64,000 bases of DNA from Actinopolyspora erythraea (GTDB lineage Bacteria > Actinomycetota > Actinomycetes > Mycobacteriales > Pseudonocardiaceae), in contig NZ_CP022752.1 in the NCBI RefSeq assembly GCF_002263515.1, positions 310,001-374,000 of the forward strand. The letters are read 5' to 3'. The translations under genes and the position numbers were made by a program. How positions within the stretch are numbered: position 1 is the first letter of the stretch; every line of letters begins with the position of its first letter. Under the pieces are notes generated by a model, which saw only the letters and a list, made by a program, of their open reading frames with translations, had not been told where the DNA came from and ran no database searches. Positions 8,303 through 17,824 of this stretch are shown in pieces.

Positions 8303-8437
8303 GGATCGTTCGGCCCCGTTCGGACGGTCGTCGAACAGTTCGGCCGAGCCGGACTCCCGCGGTCTCGCGGGGCACGACGAACACCACACGGGGACCGGCG
8401 AGGCCGTTCCCACAACAGAATCCGGTGATTCGCGCGG

Positions 8438-10801
8438 TCAGGACGTCGGAGTGTCGGTCCGTTCGGCCAGCACCACGTCCAGTACCGCGATCGCGCCCGC
8501 CTTGTCCAGCGGTTCGTTGCCGTTCCCGCACTTCGGTGACTGAACGCAGGACGGGCAGCCGGCCGAGCAGTCGCAGGCAACGATCGCCTCCCGCGTCGCG
8601 GCCAACCACGGGAACAGCGCGGCGAAGCCGCGATCGGCGAACCCGGCACCTCCCGGGTGTCCATCGTGGACGAACACTGTCGCCTCCCCGGTGTCCGAGT
8701 GCAGTGCGGTGGACACCCCGCCGATATCCCATCGGTCGCAGGTCGCGAACAGCGGTAGCAGGCCGATCGCCGCGTGCTCGGCAGCATGCAGCGCGCCGGG
8801 GACGCGCGCCGGATCCAGCCCGGCGCCCCCCGGCGCGCTGCTCAGCAGCAGCTCCTCGTCGAGGCTGTACCACACCGCCCGGGTGGCCAAGCTGCGTTCG
8901 GGAAGGTCGAGCGGTCGCTGGTCCAGCACCTCGCCGCTGGGCAGCCGCCGCAGGTACCCGGTCACCCGGGAGGTGACCTCCACCTCGCCGAGGTTGGTCG
9001 ACAACCCGTTCGGGGTGCGGTGCCGCCGCAGGGTGCGCAGCACCGCGATGTCGGTCTCCTCGCGCGGCGAGGTGTTCCACTCCGGATCCTCGGCGTGCAC
9101 CAGCGCTATTCCCTCGTCCAGGTCGAGCTCGTCCACGACGAACGATTCGCCCTGGTGCAGGTAGACCGCTCCCGGGTGGACCAGGCCGTGCGCGGACTCC
9201 TGGTCCACGGTTCCCAGCAGTCGGCCCGAGTCGCTCTCGACCACCGCCGTCGGTTCCCCACCGGATCCCCGCAGTTCCACCGAGCGGTGCGGTCGCTGCC
9301 GGTCCGTCCAGTACCACCCGTTCCGCCGGGCCCGGAGCTGCCCGGCCCCGGTCAGCGCGGCCACGTTCTCACGCGCTGCCTCCCCGCCGAACTCGTGCAG
9401 TGCCTGTTCGTCCAGCGGAAGTTCCGCCGCCGCGCAGGCCAGGTGCGGACGCAGCACGTGCGGATTGCCGGGATCGAGCACCGTGGTCTCCACGGGACGG
9501 TCGAAGACGGCGCCGGGATTGTTCACCAGGTAGGTGTCCAACGGATCGTCCCGGGCCACGAAGACGACCAGCGCTCCCTCGCCCTCCCTGCCCGCTCGGC
9601 CCGCCTGCTGCCACAGCGAGGCGAGGGTTCCCGGGTAGCCAGCGACCACCACCGCGTCCAGCCCGGAGATGTCGACCCCGAGCTCCAGCGCGTTGGTGGT
9701 CGCCAGCGCGAGGAGGTCACCGGAGAGCAGTGCCCGTTCCAGTTCCCTGCGCTGTTCCGGGAGGTAGCCCCCTCGGTAGGCGGCGACCCTGCGCGCGAGT
9801 CGTGGGGCGACCTCCTCCAGGGAGCGCCGCGCCCCCAGCGCGGCGAGTTCAGCACCGGCGCGGGAACGGACGAACGCCAGGCAGCGGGCGGACTCGATCA
9901 CCAGGTCGCTCATGATCCGCGCGGTCTCCGCGCCCGCGGAACGCCGGATCGGAGCACCGTTCTCCCCGGTGACCTCCTCCAGCAGCGGTGGTTCCCACAG
10001 CGCCACGGTGCGGTCGCCCCGCGGTGAACCGTCCTCGGTGACCGCTCGGCAGGTTCGGCCGGTGAGCGTGCTCCCCAACTCGGCCGGTTCCGCCACGGTG
10101 GCCGAGGCGAGCACGAAGACCGGCCGGGAGCCGTAGTGCTCAGCGACGCGCCGCAGCCTGCGCAGCAGCAGGGCGATGTGGGACCCGAATACACCGCGGT
10201 AGGTGTGGCACTCGTCGACGACGACGTAGCTCAGGTTCCGGAAGAACCGGGACCAGCGCGAGTGCCGGGGCAGGATGCCGTGGTGCAACATGTCCGGGTT
10301 GCTGAACACCCACCTGGAGTGGGCGCGCACCCAGTCCCGTTCCGTGTCGGGGGTGTCCCCGTCGTAGGTGGCGGGACGAACGCCCGACAGGTCGAGTTCG
10401 GTGACCGAGCGCAGTTGGTCGGCCCCCAGCGCCTTGGTCGGGGCCAGGTACAGCGCCGTGGCGCGGCTGTCACCGTCCAGGTGGGACAGTACCGGAAGCT
10501 GGTACGCCAGTGACTTGCCCGAGGCGGTGCCGGTGGCGATCACGACGTTGTTCCCCCGGTGCGCCAGTTCGGCGGCGTGGACCTGGTGGCTCCACGGACG
10601 TTCCGTACCTCTGGAGCGCAGCGCCGTCACGAGTCGTCGCGGTGCCCACTCCGGCCACTCGCCGTGCCGGGCGGGACGCCTGGGCAGGTGTTCGACGTGG
10701 CGTACCGGAGAGTCCTCCGGCGGCGTGGCCGCCAGCACCCTGTCGAGCAGCCGATTGCCCCCGCGCGCTCCGCGCGCACGCTCCTGTCCCGTTGAGCTCA
10801 C
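8438..10801 (-). CDS. DEAD/DEAH-box helicase with DUF1998 zinc domain, MrfA/Rv3649-like (787 aa)
   Basis: Superfamily 2 DNA helicase. The Walker A motif is ATGTASGKSLAY, the Walker B is VVVDECHTY, motif III is LASATVAEP, and motif VI is WQQAGRAGREGEG. The C-terminus carries CDCSAGCPSCVQSPKCGNGN, the four-cysteine metal-binding DUF1998 signature of the MrfA family, whose Bacillus member repairs mitomycin damage. GTG 10801 is chosen because homologues start near this point and a GAGG lies upstream; an ATG at 10948 would add 49 low-complexity residues. It is convergent with the Prim-Pol gene and divergent from hppA. The gene order matches Rv3649. Confidence 0.88.
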   Translation of the reverse strand: MSSTGQERARGARGGNRLLDRVLAATPPEDSPVRHVEHLPRRPARHGEWPEWAPRRLVTALRSRGTERPWSHQVHAAELAHRGNNVVIATGTASGKSLAYQLPVLSHLDGDSRATALYLAPTKALGADQLRSVTELDLSGVRPATYDGDTPDTERDWVRAHSRWVFSNPDMLHHGILPRHSRWSRFFRNLSYVVVDECHTYRGVFGSHIALLLRRLRRVAEHYGSRPVFVLASATVAEPAELGSTLTGRTCRAVTEDGSPRGDRTVALWEPPLLEEVTGENGAPIRRSAGAETARIMSDLVIESARCLAFVRSRAGAELAALGARRSLEEVAPRLARRVAAYRGGYLPEQRRELERALLSGDLLALATTNALELGVDISGLDAVVVAGYPGTLASLWQQAGRAGREGEGALVVFVARDDPLDTYLVNNPGAVFDRPVETTVLDPGNPHVLRPHLACAAAELPLDEQALHEFGGEAARENVAALTGAGQLRARRNGWYWTDRQRPHRSVELRGSGGEPTAVVESDSGRLLGTVDQESAHGLVHPGAVYLHQGESFVVDELDLDEGIALVHAEDPEWNTSPREETDIAVLRTLRRHRTPNGLSTNLGEVEVTSRVTGYLRRLPSGEVLDQRPLDLPERSLATRAVWYSLDEELLLSSAPGGAGLDPARVPGALHAAEHAAIGLLPLFATCDRWDIGGVSTALHSDTGEATVFVHDGHPGGAGFADRGFAALFPWLAATREAIVACDCSAGCPSCVQSPKCGNGNEPLDKAGAIAVLDVVLAERTDTPTS

Positions 10802-11198
10802 GGTTCCGAGCCTCGCACGAGCCCCTGTCCGCGGGCTCCGCCGTGGGAGTCCGGCCGGCTCCTGGCTGCCGTGCCCCGTGCCCGCCCGGTCGGAGGGGCC
10901 ACCCGGGCCGCTCGGTCGGCGCGTTCCGGCGGGTCCGTCGATCTCCATCGCTTCAGCCGGCGAGCCGTCCCCCTGAACGGGTGATCATCCGGATGCCTTG
11001 ATCGATCCATGGTGGAAGAATGCGCACTCCGGAACGAGTGGAAGATCACAAAGTGAAACATCGCACTTTGCATGGCAAGGGTCGCTGACACCGCGTACCG
11101 CCCGGGCGCCGCCGGTCGCCTCGGTGGGACGCCGGTGTCCGAAGCAGCCGGATCCGAAGCTCTCCGGCACGTGACCCGAGCACAACCGAGGAGGACGA
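10802..11198. other. Divergent spacer between helicase and hppA
   Basis: Regulatory region for hppA (+) and the helicase (-). A perfect 7-bp dyad CAAAGTG-N8-CACTTTG at 11049-11070 lies in its AT-richer centre and could be an operator. GAGGAGGA at 11189-11196 is the hppA ribosome-binding site. The cspA gene found here in mycobacteria is not present. Confidence 0.45.
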
Positions 11199-13625
11199 AT
11201 GTCCCTGCTCAACGTTGCCCGGTCCGGGTGGGCCGCGAGCACCGGACCGCGGCCCGCTCCCCCGGGCGGTGAATTCGCGGGCACGGCGGCGGAACCGCGA
11301 GCCGTACCGCACGGCGGGCACGTCCTGGCCCAGGAGCCCTCGTCCCTGCTGCGTCTCGACGCCGCCGACTACACCATCGTCGGGGTCGTACTGGTCGTCG
11401 CACTGGCCGCTCTCGTCTTCGGCTACGTGCTCATCAGGGAGGTGCTGGCGGCCGCTGAGGGCTCCGAGCGGATGCGCGAGATCGCGCGGGCCGTCCAGGA
11501 GGGTGCCTCGGCCTATCTCAACCGCCAGTTCCGAACCCTGGCCTTCTTCGCGGTGATCGTGTTCCTGCTGCTGTTCGCGCTCCCGGCCGAGACTCCGGCG
11601 CAGCGGATCGGCAGATCCGTGTTCTTCCTGTTCGGCGCGGCGTTCTCCGCCGCCATCGGTTATCTGGGCATGTGGTTGTCCACGCGGGCGAACCTGCGTG
11701 TCGCGGCGGCGGCCAACGATCCGACGGCGGGCAGGACCAAGGCGATGCGGATCGCCTTCCGCACCGGTGGGGTGGTCGGTATGACCACCATCGGGCTGGG
11801 ACTGTTCGGAGCGGCGCTGGTGGTTCTCGTCTACGCGGGGCAGGCACCGCGCGTGCTCGAGGGGTTCGGCTTCGGCGCTGCGCTGCTGGCGATGTTCATG
11901 CGTGTCGGTGGCGGGATCTTCACCAAGGCCGCCGACGTCGGAGCGGACCTGGTCGGCAAGGTGGAGCAGAACATCCCAGAGGACGACCCCCGCAACGCCG
12001 CCACGATCGCCGACAACGTGGGCGACAACGTCGGCGACTGCGCCGGTATGGCGGCCGACCTGTTCGAGTCCTACGCGGTAACCCTGGTGGCCTCGCTGAT
12101 CCTGGGAACCGCCGCGTTCGGCACCAAGGGACTGCTGTTCCCGCTGATCGTGCCCGCCATCGGGGTGATCACCGCTGTGATCGGCGTCTACATCACCAGG
12201 GCGCGCGCCGGTGAGAGCGCGCTGCTGGCCATAAACCGGTCCTTCTACATCTCCGCGGCGATCTCCGCGGTGGCCTGCGCGATAGCCGCGCTGCTCTACC
12301 TGCCCGGCTCCTACTCCGGCCTCACCGGGGTTCCGCCGGGGATCCTCGAACTCGACGGCAACCCCGCCGTGCTCGCGCTGGTGTCCGTGATCATCGGCAT
12401 CGTGCTCGCAGTGGTCATCCTCAAGCTGACCGGCTACTTCACCGCCACCGAGCGCAAGCCGGTGCGGGACGTCGGCAGGTCCTCCACGACCGGTCCGGCG
12501 ACGGTGATACTCACCGGTTTCTCGGTCGGATTCGAATCGGCCGTCTACACCGCACTGGTCATCGCCGCCGCCGTGTTCGGGGCCTTCCTGCTGTCCGGCT
12601 CCATATCGGTCGCGCTGTTCGCCGTCGCCCTCGCGGGGTGCGGACTGCTGACCACCGTCGGCGTGATCGTCGCGATGGACACCTTCGGGCCGGTGGCGGA
12701 CAACGCGCAGGGCATCGCGGAGATGTCCGGGGAGTTCGAGGGTGAGGGGGCCGACGTGCTGACCGAGCTGGACGCGGTCGGCAACACCACCAAGGCGATC
12801 ACCAAGGGCATCGCGATCGCCACCGCCGTGCTGGCTGCCACCGCCCTGTTCGGCTCGTACCGCGACGCGATCGGCAGCGCCCTGGCCGACATCGGTGCCC
12901 AGCTCACCGTCGGCGAGTTCCTGGTGTACGCCCCGAACGTGCTCGTCGGGATCGCCATCGGCGCCGCCGTGGTGTTCCTGTTCGCGGGCCTGGCCATCAA
13001 CGCGGTGTCCCGCGCGGCCGGAGCGGTGGTCCACGAGGTGCGCAGGCAGTTCTCCGCGAAGCCCGGAATCATGGATGGCTCGGAGCGCCCCGAGTACGGC
13101 CGGGTGGTCGACATCTGTACCAAGGACTCGTTGCGGGAGCTGACCACTCCGGGGCTGCTGGCGGTCCTCGCTCCGATAGCGGTCGGCTTCGGGCTCGGGG
13201 TCGGGCCGCTGGCCGGTTACCTGGCGGGCGCCATCGCGGTGGGAACCCTGATGGCGGTCTTCCTGGCGAACTCGGGCGGTGCCTGGGACAACGCCAAGAA
13301 ACTGGTCGAGGACGGCTACCACGGCGGCAAGGGGTCGCAGGCGCACGAGGCCACCATCATCGGCGACACCGTCGGGGACCCGTTCAAGGACACCGCCGGG
13401 CCCGCCATCAACCCGCTGCTGAAGGTGATGAACCTGGTGTCGGTGCTGGTGGCCCCGGCCGTGGTCACCGTGACGGTCGGCGCAGGGGCCTCGCTGCCGC
13501 TGCGGATCACCATCGCCGTGGTCTGCTTCCTCGTGATAGCCGCCGCGGTGATCTCCTCCAAGCGCAGGAGTACCGCCATCGCCGAGAGCTCGTCGGGCGA
13601 CGAGGTCGTCAACGGCGCCAAGTGA
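11199..13625 (+). CDS. hppA: Membrane-bound proton-pumping pyrophosphatase (H+-PPase, 808 aa)
   Basis: Hydrolyses pyrophosphate and pumps protons across the cytoplasmic membrane. About 16 hydrophobic helices are visible. Substrate-site motifs: GGGIFTKAADVGADLVGKVE near residue 236, DNVGDNVGDCAGMAADLFE near 271, and GDTVGDPFKDTAGPA near 723. GNTTKAITKG near residue 527 has Lys after GNTT, whereas K+-stimulated enzymes have Ala (GNTTAA), so it should be the K+-independent class. The N-terminal 45 residues are a variable extension. The start is supported by GAGGAGGA in front of ATG 11199. A soluble pyrophosphatase (ppa) is encoded 12 kb away, so the cell has both routes. Confidence 0.95.
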   Translation: MSLLNVARSGWAASTGPRPAPPGGEFAGTAAEPRAVPHGGHVLAQEPSSLLRLDAADYTIVGVVLVVALAALVFGYVLIREVLAAAEGSERMREIARAVQEGASAYLNRQFRTLAFFAVIVFLLLFALPAETPAQRIGRSVFFLFGAAFSAAIGYLGMWLSTRANLRVAAAANDPTAGRTKAMRIAFRTGGVVGMTTIGLGLFGAALVVLVYAGQAPRVLEGFGFGAALLAMFMRVGGGIFTKAADVGADLVGKVEQNIPEDDPRNAATIADNVGDNVGDCAGMAADLFESYAVTLVASLILGTAAFGTKGLLFPLIVPAIGVITAVIGVYITRARAGESALLAINRSFYISAAISAVACAIAALLYLPGSYSGLTGVPPGILELDGNPAVLALVSVIIGIVLAVVILKLTGYFTATERKPVRDVGRSSTTGPATVILTGFSVGFESAVYTALVIAAAVFGAFLLSGSISVALFAVALAGCGLLTTVGVIVAMDTFGPVADNAQGIAEMSGEFEGEGADVLTELDAVGNTTKAITKGIAIATAVLAATALFGSYRDAIGSALADIGAQLTVGEFLVYAPNVLVGIAIGAAVVFLFAGLAINAVSRAAGAVVHEVRRQFSAKPGIMDGSERPEYGRVVDICTKDSLRELTTPGLLAVLAPIAVGFGLGVGPLAGYLAGAIAVGTLMAVFLANSGGAWDNAKKLVEDGYHGGKGSQAHEATIIGDTVGDPFKDTAGPAINPLLKVMNLVSVLVAPAVVTVTVGAGASLPLRITIAVVCFLVIAAAVISSKRRSTAIAESSSGDEVVNGAK

Positions 13626-13667
13626 CTCCGGAACTGTAACCAACTCGGCTTCCGCGGCTACTTACGC

Positions 13668-13780
13668 GGCGGAACCTCCGGCACGGCTCTCGCTGCGGGT
13701 GCCCCGACCTCGGGTAGCGACCTACACAACGTCGGGGCCGTCCTCGCGAGAGCCGCACCGGAGAACCCGCGGCGGTGCCG
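13668..13780 (+). repeat. 113-nt dispersed structured element, copy 1
   Basis: About 90 of 113 positions match a second copy at 38389-38501. Shared blocks: GGCGGAACCT at the 5' end, GGGTGCC, CTCGGGTAG, CTACACAACG, GGCCGTCCTCGCG, and GAGAACCCGC followed by GCGGTGCCG. In this copy GCCCCGAC (13701-13708) pairs perfectly with GTCGGGGC (13731-13738), enclosing GTAG-cgac-CTAC. GCACCG (13755-13760) pairs with CGGTGC (13773-13778). CGGCTCTCGC near 13685 also matches GCGAGAGCCG near 13746, unique to this copy. It starts 43 nt after the hppA stop. Orientation follows the genes. Function unknown; the stem covariation suggests RNA. Confidence 0.7.
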
Positions 13781-13944
13781 GCTGCCTGGGTGGTTGGGGC
13801 TCGGCCTGCGAGGGCGGTGGGAGTCGTGGGAGTTCGGTACCGCGCCGAGGGCCGCCGTCCGGAAACCGTGTGCTGTTCGCTTGCCCGTCTCCGGTGGTCG
13901 TGTGCCCTGGCGCCGGGCGCGCGGGTGACTCTACGATCACCGGA
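13781..13944. other. Spacer after the structured element
   Basis: GC-rich non-coding sequence between the 113-nt element and the next gene. No promoter can be identified with confidence, so the downstream gene may depend on hppA read-through across the element. Confidence 0.3.
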
Positions 13945-14529
13945 GTGGGCCAGCTTTCGTTCTTCTCGGCCGAGGCGCGGCCCGCTCGTGTCGCCGATCT
14001 GGCGGGGCTGCTGTGCGGTCACGGCGAGCTGACCGGCTTCGGTCGCGGCACCGCCGCGCGCCTCTCGGTCGTTCTCGCCGAGTCATGGCGGGCCCGCGCG
14101 CTGATCGAGGTGTTCCGGGCCCGGGGCGTTTCCGTCGACCTGTCCCGCACCGAACGCGGCGAGTCGCTGCTGCGGACCTCGTTCCGGGCCGACCTGACCC
14201 AGCTGGCGACGAACTGGTTACACGGCGCGGTAAAGTCGGTGCCGAACGGATTCAACCCGGATGGTTCGGCGCTTCGCGTCTGGACTCTCACGGCGGGCGC
14301 CCCCACTGGGGGCGGCTACCTACTCGGGCTGGATCCGGACGTGCCTGAGACACACGGCCCACTCGCTTCGTCGCTCGGTCGTGCGGGCCTGCCCGCCAGG
14401 GTGGTCGGCTCGTCGGGGGCGGAGCCCGCGTTGCGGATCGTGGGTCGGCGCCGCCTGACTCGGTTGGCCGAGCTCGTCGGACCCGCGCCGGAAGGCGCTC
14501 CTGGGGGAGCCTGGCCGTTGTCGCCGTGA
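13945..14529 (+). CDS. Conserved hypothetical protein, Rv3647c-like (194 aa)
   Basis: Soluble protein of unknown function, conserved upstream of topA in actinobacteria. It begins GQLSFFSAEARPARVADLAGLLCG and contains FGRGTAARLSVVL, a segment LRTSFRADLTQL, NWLHGAVKSVPNGF and GGYLLGLDPDVPETH. The GTG at 13945 is chosen from the protein pattern (homologues start just before QLSLF-like sequence); the ribosome-binding site is weak. The length agrees with the roughly 190 residues of the mycobacterial homologue as I recall it. No catalytic motif can be named. Confidence 0.75.
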   Translation: MGQLSFFSAEARPARVADLAGLLCGHGELTGFGRGTAARLSVVLAESWRARALIEVFRARGVSVDLSRTERGESLLRTSFRADLTQLATNWLHGAVKSVPNGFNPDGSALRVWTLTAGAPTGGGYLLGLDPDVPETHGPLASSLGRAGLPARVVGSSGAEPALRIVGRRRLTRLAELVGPAPEGAPGGAWPLSP

Positions 14530-14713
14530 GTCGTTCGACACACCTCACTTCGGTCGTCGCGGCGGAACACTGCCGGAGACGGGGGCGTTCGGCCTGGTGA
14601 AGTGAGCGGAACCGGGCCGACGTGTGTCACGCTGTGCGTTCCCCGGACAGCGAACGGGACCGTGCACGGTGCACACTGACGGATCGGACACCTCCAGACG
14701 AGAGCAGGTAGGC

Positions 14714-17700
14714 GTGGCTGGCTCGACACGGACGAAGAAGGACGGCGCCAAGGGGCGCGCTTCTAGGGCATCCAACGGGGGCTCCGGCGGTCGGCGGTTG
14801 GTGATCGTCGAGTCCCCGGCGAAAGCGCGCAAGATCGCTTCCTTTCTCGGCTCGGACTACGAGGTCGAGTCATCGCGCGGGCACATCCGGGACCTGCCGC
14901 GCGGTGCCGCCGACGTGCCCGCCGACTACAAGGGGCAGTCCTGGGCGCGCTTCGGCGTGAACGTGGACAACGACTTCGAACCGCTGTACCTGGTCACCGA
15001 CGACAAGCAAGACACGGTCGAGGAGCTGCGCCAAGCCCTCTCCGGAGCCGAGGAGCTCTACCTGGCCACTGACGGTGACCGGGAGGGCGAGGCGATCGCC
15101 TGGCACCTGCTGGAGACGCTGCAACCCTCCGTGCCGGTGCACCGGATGGTCTTCCACGAGATCACCGAGTCCGCCATCCGGGCGGCCGTGGCCAATCCGC
15201 GCGAGCTGGACCACAACCTGGTGGACGCCCAGGAGACCCGCCGGATCCTGGACCGCCTCTACGGCTACGAGGTCAGCCCCGTGCTGTGGAAGAAGGTCAT
15301 GCCGAAGCTGTCGGCGGGCCGGGTGCAGTCGGTGGCGACCCGCATAGTCGTGCAGCGGGAGCGGGAGCGCATCCGGTTCGTTCCCGCCTCCTACTGGGAC
15401 ATCGCCGCCACGCTGCACGCCGACGGCGAGGAGGGCGAGCGGCAGGGCGGCTTCGGCGCCAGGCTGGTCAACGTCGACGGGGCCAGGCTGGCGACCGGGC
15501 GCGACTTCGGCTCGGACGGCGAGCTCACCGGGGACGCCCTGGTGCTGGACGAGCAGCGCGCCCGCGTGCTCGCCGAGGGTCTGGCCTCCGCCGAGCTGAC
15601 CGTCTCGGCGGTCGAGGAGAAGCCCTACACCCGCAAGCCCTACGCGCCGTTCATGACCTCCACGCTGCAGCAGGAGGCCGGCCGCAAGCTCCGGTTCTCC
15701 GCCGACCGCACCATGCGGACCGCGCAGCGGCTCTACGAGAACGGCTACATCACCTACATGCGTACGGACTCCACCACGCTGTCGGAGACCGCGATCGCGG
15801 CGGCGCGGCAGCAGGCCGGGGAGCTGTACGGCCAGAGCCACCTGTCCGCCGAGGCCAGGCAGTACACCCGCAAGGTCAAGAACGCGCAGGAGGCCCACGA
15901 GGCGATCCGCCCCGCGGGGGAGAACTTCCGCACCCCGCGCCAGGTGTCGGCGGAGCTGGACACGGACGGCCACAAGCTCTACGAGCTGATCTGGCAGCGC
16001 ACCATCGCCTCCCAGATGGCCGATGCCAAGGGCACGACCATGTCGGTGCGCGTCACCGGAACGGCTGAAACCGGTGAGGAGTGCACCTTCGCCGCCTCCG
16101 GCCGGACGATCACCTTCGCCGGTTTCCTCAAGGCCTACGTGGAGTCCGTGGACTCCGAGGCCGGTGGCGTGGCCGACGACGCGGAGTCTCGGCTCCCCCG
16201 GCTGACCGAGGGGCAGCGGGTCTCTGCCGGAGAGCTCGACCCGGACGGGCACACCACCAGCCCGCCCGCGCGCTACACCGAGGCCAGCCTGGTCAAGGCG
16301 CTGGAGGAACTGGGGATCGGACGTCCCTCCACCTACGCCTCCATCATCAGCACCATCCAGGAGCGCGGCTACGTCTGGCGCAGGGGGTCGGCGCTGGTTC
16401 CGTCCTGGATCGCGTTCGCCGTGGTGGGGCTGCTGGAGCAGCACTTCTCCAGGCTGGTGGACTACGACTTCACCGCCGCGCTGGAGGACGAACTCGACCG
16501 GATAGCCGAGGGTGCGCAGCAGCGCACCAAGTGGCTCAACGGGTTCTACTTCGGCGGGGACATCGGGCCGCAGGACTCCATCGGCCGCGCCGGGGGGCTC
16601 AAGAAGCTCGTCGGCTCCGGTGTCGAGGAGATCGACCCCCGGCAGGTCAACTCCATCCCGATGTTCACCGACGACGCGGGGCGCACGGTCTACGTCCGGG
16701 TCGGCAGGTACGGTCCCTACCTCGAACGCAGTGCCTCCGCAGAGGGCGAGGGCAACGGCGAGTCGCAGCGTGCGAACCTCCCGGACGCGCTGCCGCCGGA
16801 CGAGCTCACCCCCGAGGTCGCCGAGAAGCTGTTCGCCACGCCGATGGAGGGAAACACCCTCGGCACCGATCCGGAGACCGGCAACGAGATCGTCGCCAAG
16901 GACGGGCGGTTCGGCCCGTACGTCACCGAGATCCTCCCCGAGGGGACCAAGACCAAGCCGCGTACCGCCAGCCTGTTCAAGTCCATGTCGCTGGACACGG
17001 TGACGCTGCAGGACGCGCTGCGGCTGCTCTCGCTGCCCCGCACGGTGGGCACCGATCCCGACACGGGGGAGGAGATCACCGCGCAGAACGGCCGCTACGG
17101 TCCCTACCTGAAGCGGGGAAGCGACTCCCGCTCGCTGGAGAGCGAGGAGCAGATCTTCTCGATCACGCTGGAGGAGGCCCGCCGGATCTACGAGCAGCCC
17201 AAGCAGCGCGGTCGCAGGGCGGCGGCTCCCCCGCTGCGCGAACTGGGCGAGGAACCCGACACGGGCCGCAATCTGGTGGTCAAGGACGGGCGGTTCGGCC
17301 CCTATGTCACCGACGGTGAGACGAACGCCTCGCTGCGCAAGGGTGACAGCGTCGAGGAGCTGACCAAGGAACGCGCCATCGAGCTGGTCGCCGAGCGGCG
17401 TGCCAAGGCACCCGCCAAGAAGGGCGGCAAGAAGGCCAAGAGCTCCGGTTCCGGCGGCACGAAGAGCGGTTCCAAGTCCGGCGGGAGCAAGGGCTCGTCG
17501 GGTTCGGGATCCTCGGACTCCGCCTCGACGGGCGGCGGGAGCACCAAGAGCACCAAGAAGAGCGGGACGAGCTCCGGTAGCACGAGCAAGAAGGCCACCA
17601 CGAGCAGGGCGAGCGGTTCCGGGAGCGGGAGTTCCACGAGCGGGAAGAGCTCGGCGAGCAAGAGTTCGGCGGGCACCACCGGTCGGAGCAACGGATCCAA

Positions 17701-17803
17701 GGCAAAGGGGACCACTGCGGACTCCGCCTCGGACTCCGCCGCTGACGGTTCCGCGTCCGCGAGCTCGAACGGTCGGCGCGCCGCGAACCGCTCCAACACG
17801 TGA
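14714..17803 (+). CDS. topA: DNA topoisomerase I (type IA, 1029 aa)
   Basis: Relaxes negative supercoils through a transient 5'-phosphotyrosyl link. The Toprim domain opens with LVIVESPAKARKIASFLG near residue 29 and contains ATDGDREGEAIAWHL near 120. The active-site segment is YITYMRTDSTTLS, with the likely catalytic Tyr at 348. Several Topo_C repeats follow (GRYGPYLKRG, DGRFGPYVT). The last 130 residues are a Lys/Ser/Gly-rich tail (KKSGTSSGSTSKK style) in place of zinc fingers, typical of actinobacteria and thought to help DNA binding and processivity. GTG 14714 is preceded by an AGCAGG-like site. holB follows after 21 nt, so the two are probably co-transcribed. Confidence 0.96.
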   Translation: MAGSTRTKKDGAKGRASRASNGGSGGRRLVIVESPAKARKIASFLGSDYEVESSRGHIRDLPRGAADVPADYKGQSWARFGVNVDNDFEPLYLVTDDKQDTVEELRQALSGAEELYLATDGDREGEAIAWHLLETLQPSVPVHRMVFHEITESAIRAAVANPRELDHNLVDAQETRRILDRLYGYEVSPVLWKKVMPKLSAGRVQSVATRIVVQRERERIRFVPASYWDIAATLHADGEEGERQGGFGARLVNVDGARLATGRDFGSDGELTGDALVLDEQRARVLAEGLASAELTVSAVEEKPYTRKPYAPFMTSTLQQEAGRKLRFSADRTMRTAQRLYENGYITYMRTDSTTLSETAIAAARQQAGELYGQSHLSAEARQYTRKVKNAQEAHEAIRPAGENFRTPRQVSAELDTDGHKLYELIWQRTIASQMADAKGTTMSVRVTGTAETGEECTFAASGRTITFAGFLKAYVESVDSEAGGVADDAESRLPRLTEGQRVSAGELDPDGHTTSPPARYTEASLVKALEELGIGRPSTYASIISTIQERGYVWRRGSALVPSWIAFAVVGLLEQHFSRLVDYDFTAALEDELDRIAEGAQQRTKWLNGFYFGGDIGPQDSIGRAGGLKKLVGSGVEEIDPRQVNSIPMFTDDAGRTVYVRVGRYGPYLERSASAEGEGNGESQRANLPDALPPDELTPEVAEKLFATPMEGNTLGTDPETGNEIVAKDGRFGPYVTEILPEGTKTKPRTASLFKSMSLDTVTLQDALRLLSLPRTVGTDPDTGEEITAQNGRYGPYLKRGSDSRSLESEEQIFSITLEEARRIYEQPKQRGRRAAAPPLRELGEEPDTGRNLVVKDGRFGPYVTDGETNASLRKGDSVEELTKERAIELVAERRAKAPAKKGGKKAKSSGSGGTKSGSKSGGSKGSSGSGSSDSASTGGGSTKSTKKSGTSSGSTSKKATTSRASGSGSGSSTSGKSSASKSSAGTTGRSNGSKAKGTTADSASDSAADGSASASSNGRRAANRSNT

Positions 17804-17824
17804 TCGGGTTTCGAGGTACCGGTG

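Noticed and set aside
11046..13643. 865-codon minus-strand open frame opposite hppA
   Set aside because: His/Gly/Asp-rich anti-sense of the pyrophosphatase; no start signal and no domain.
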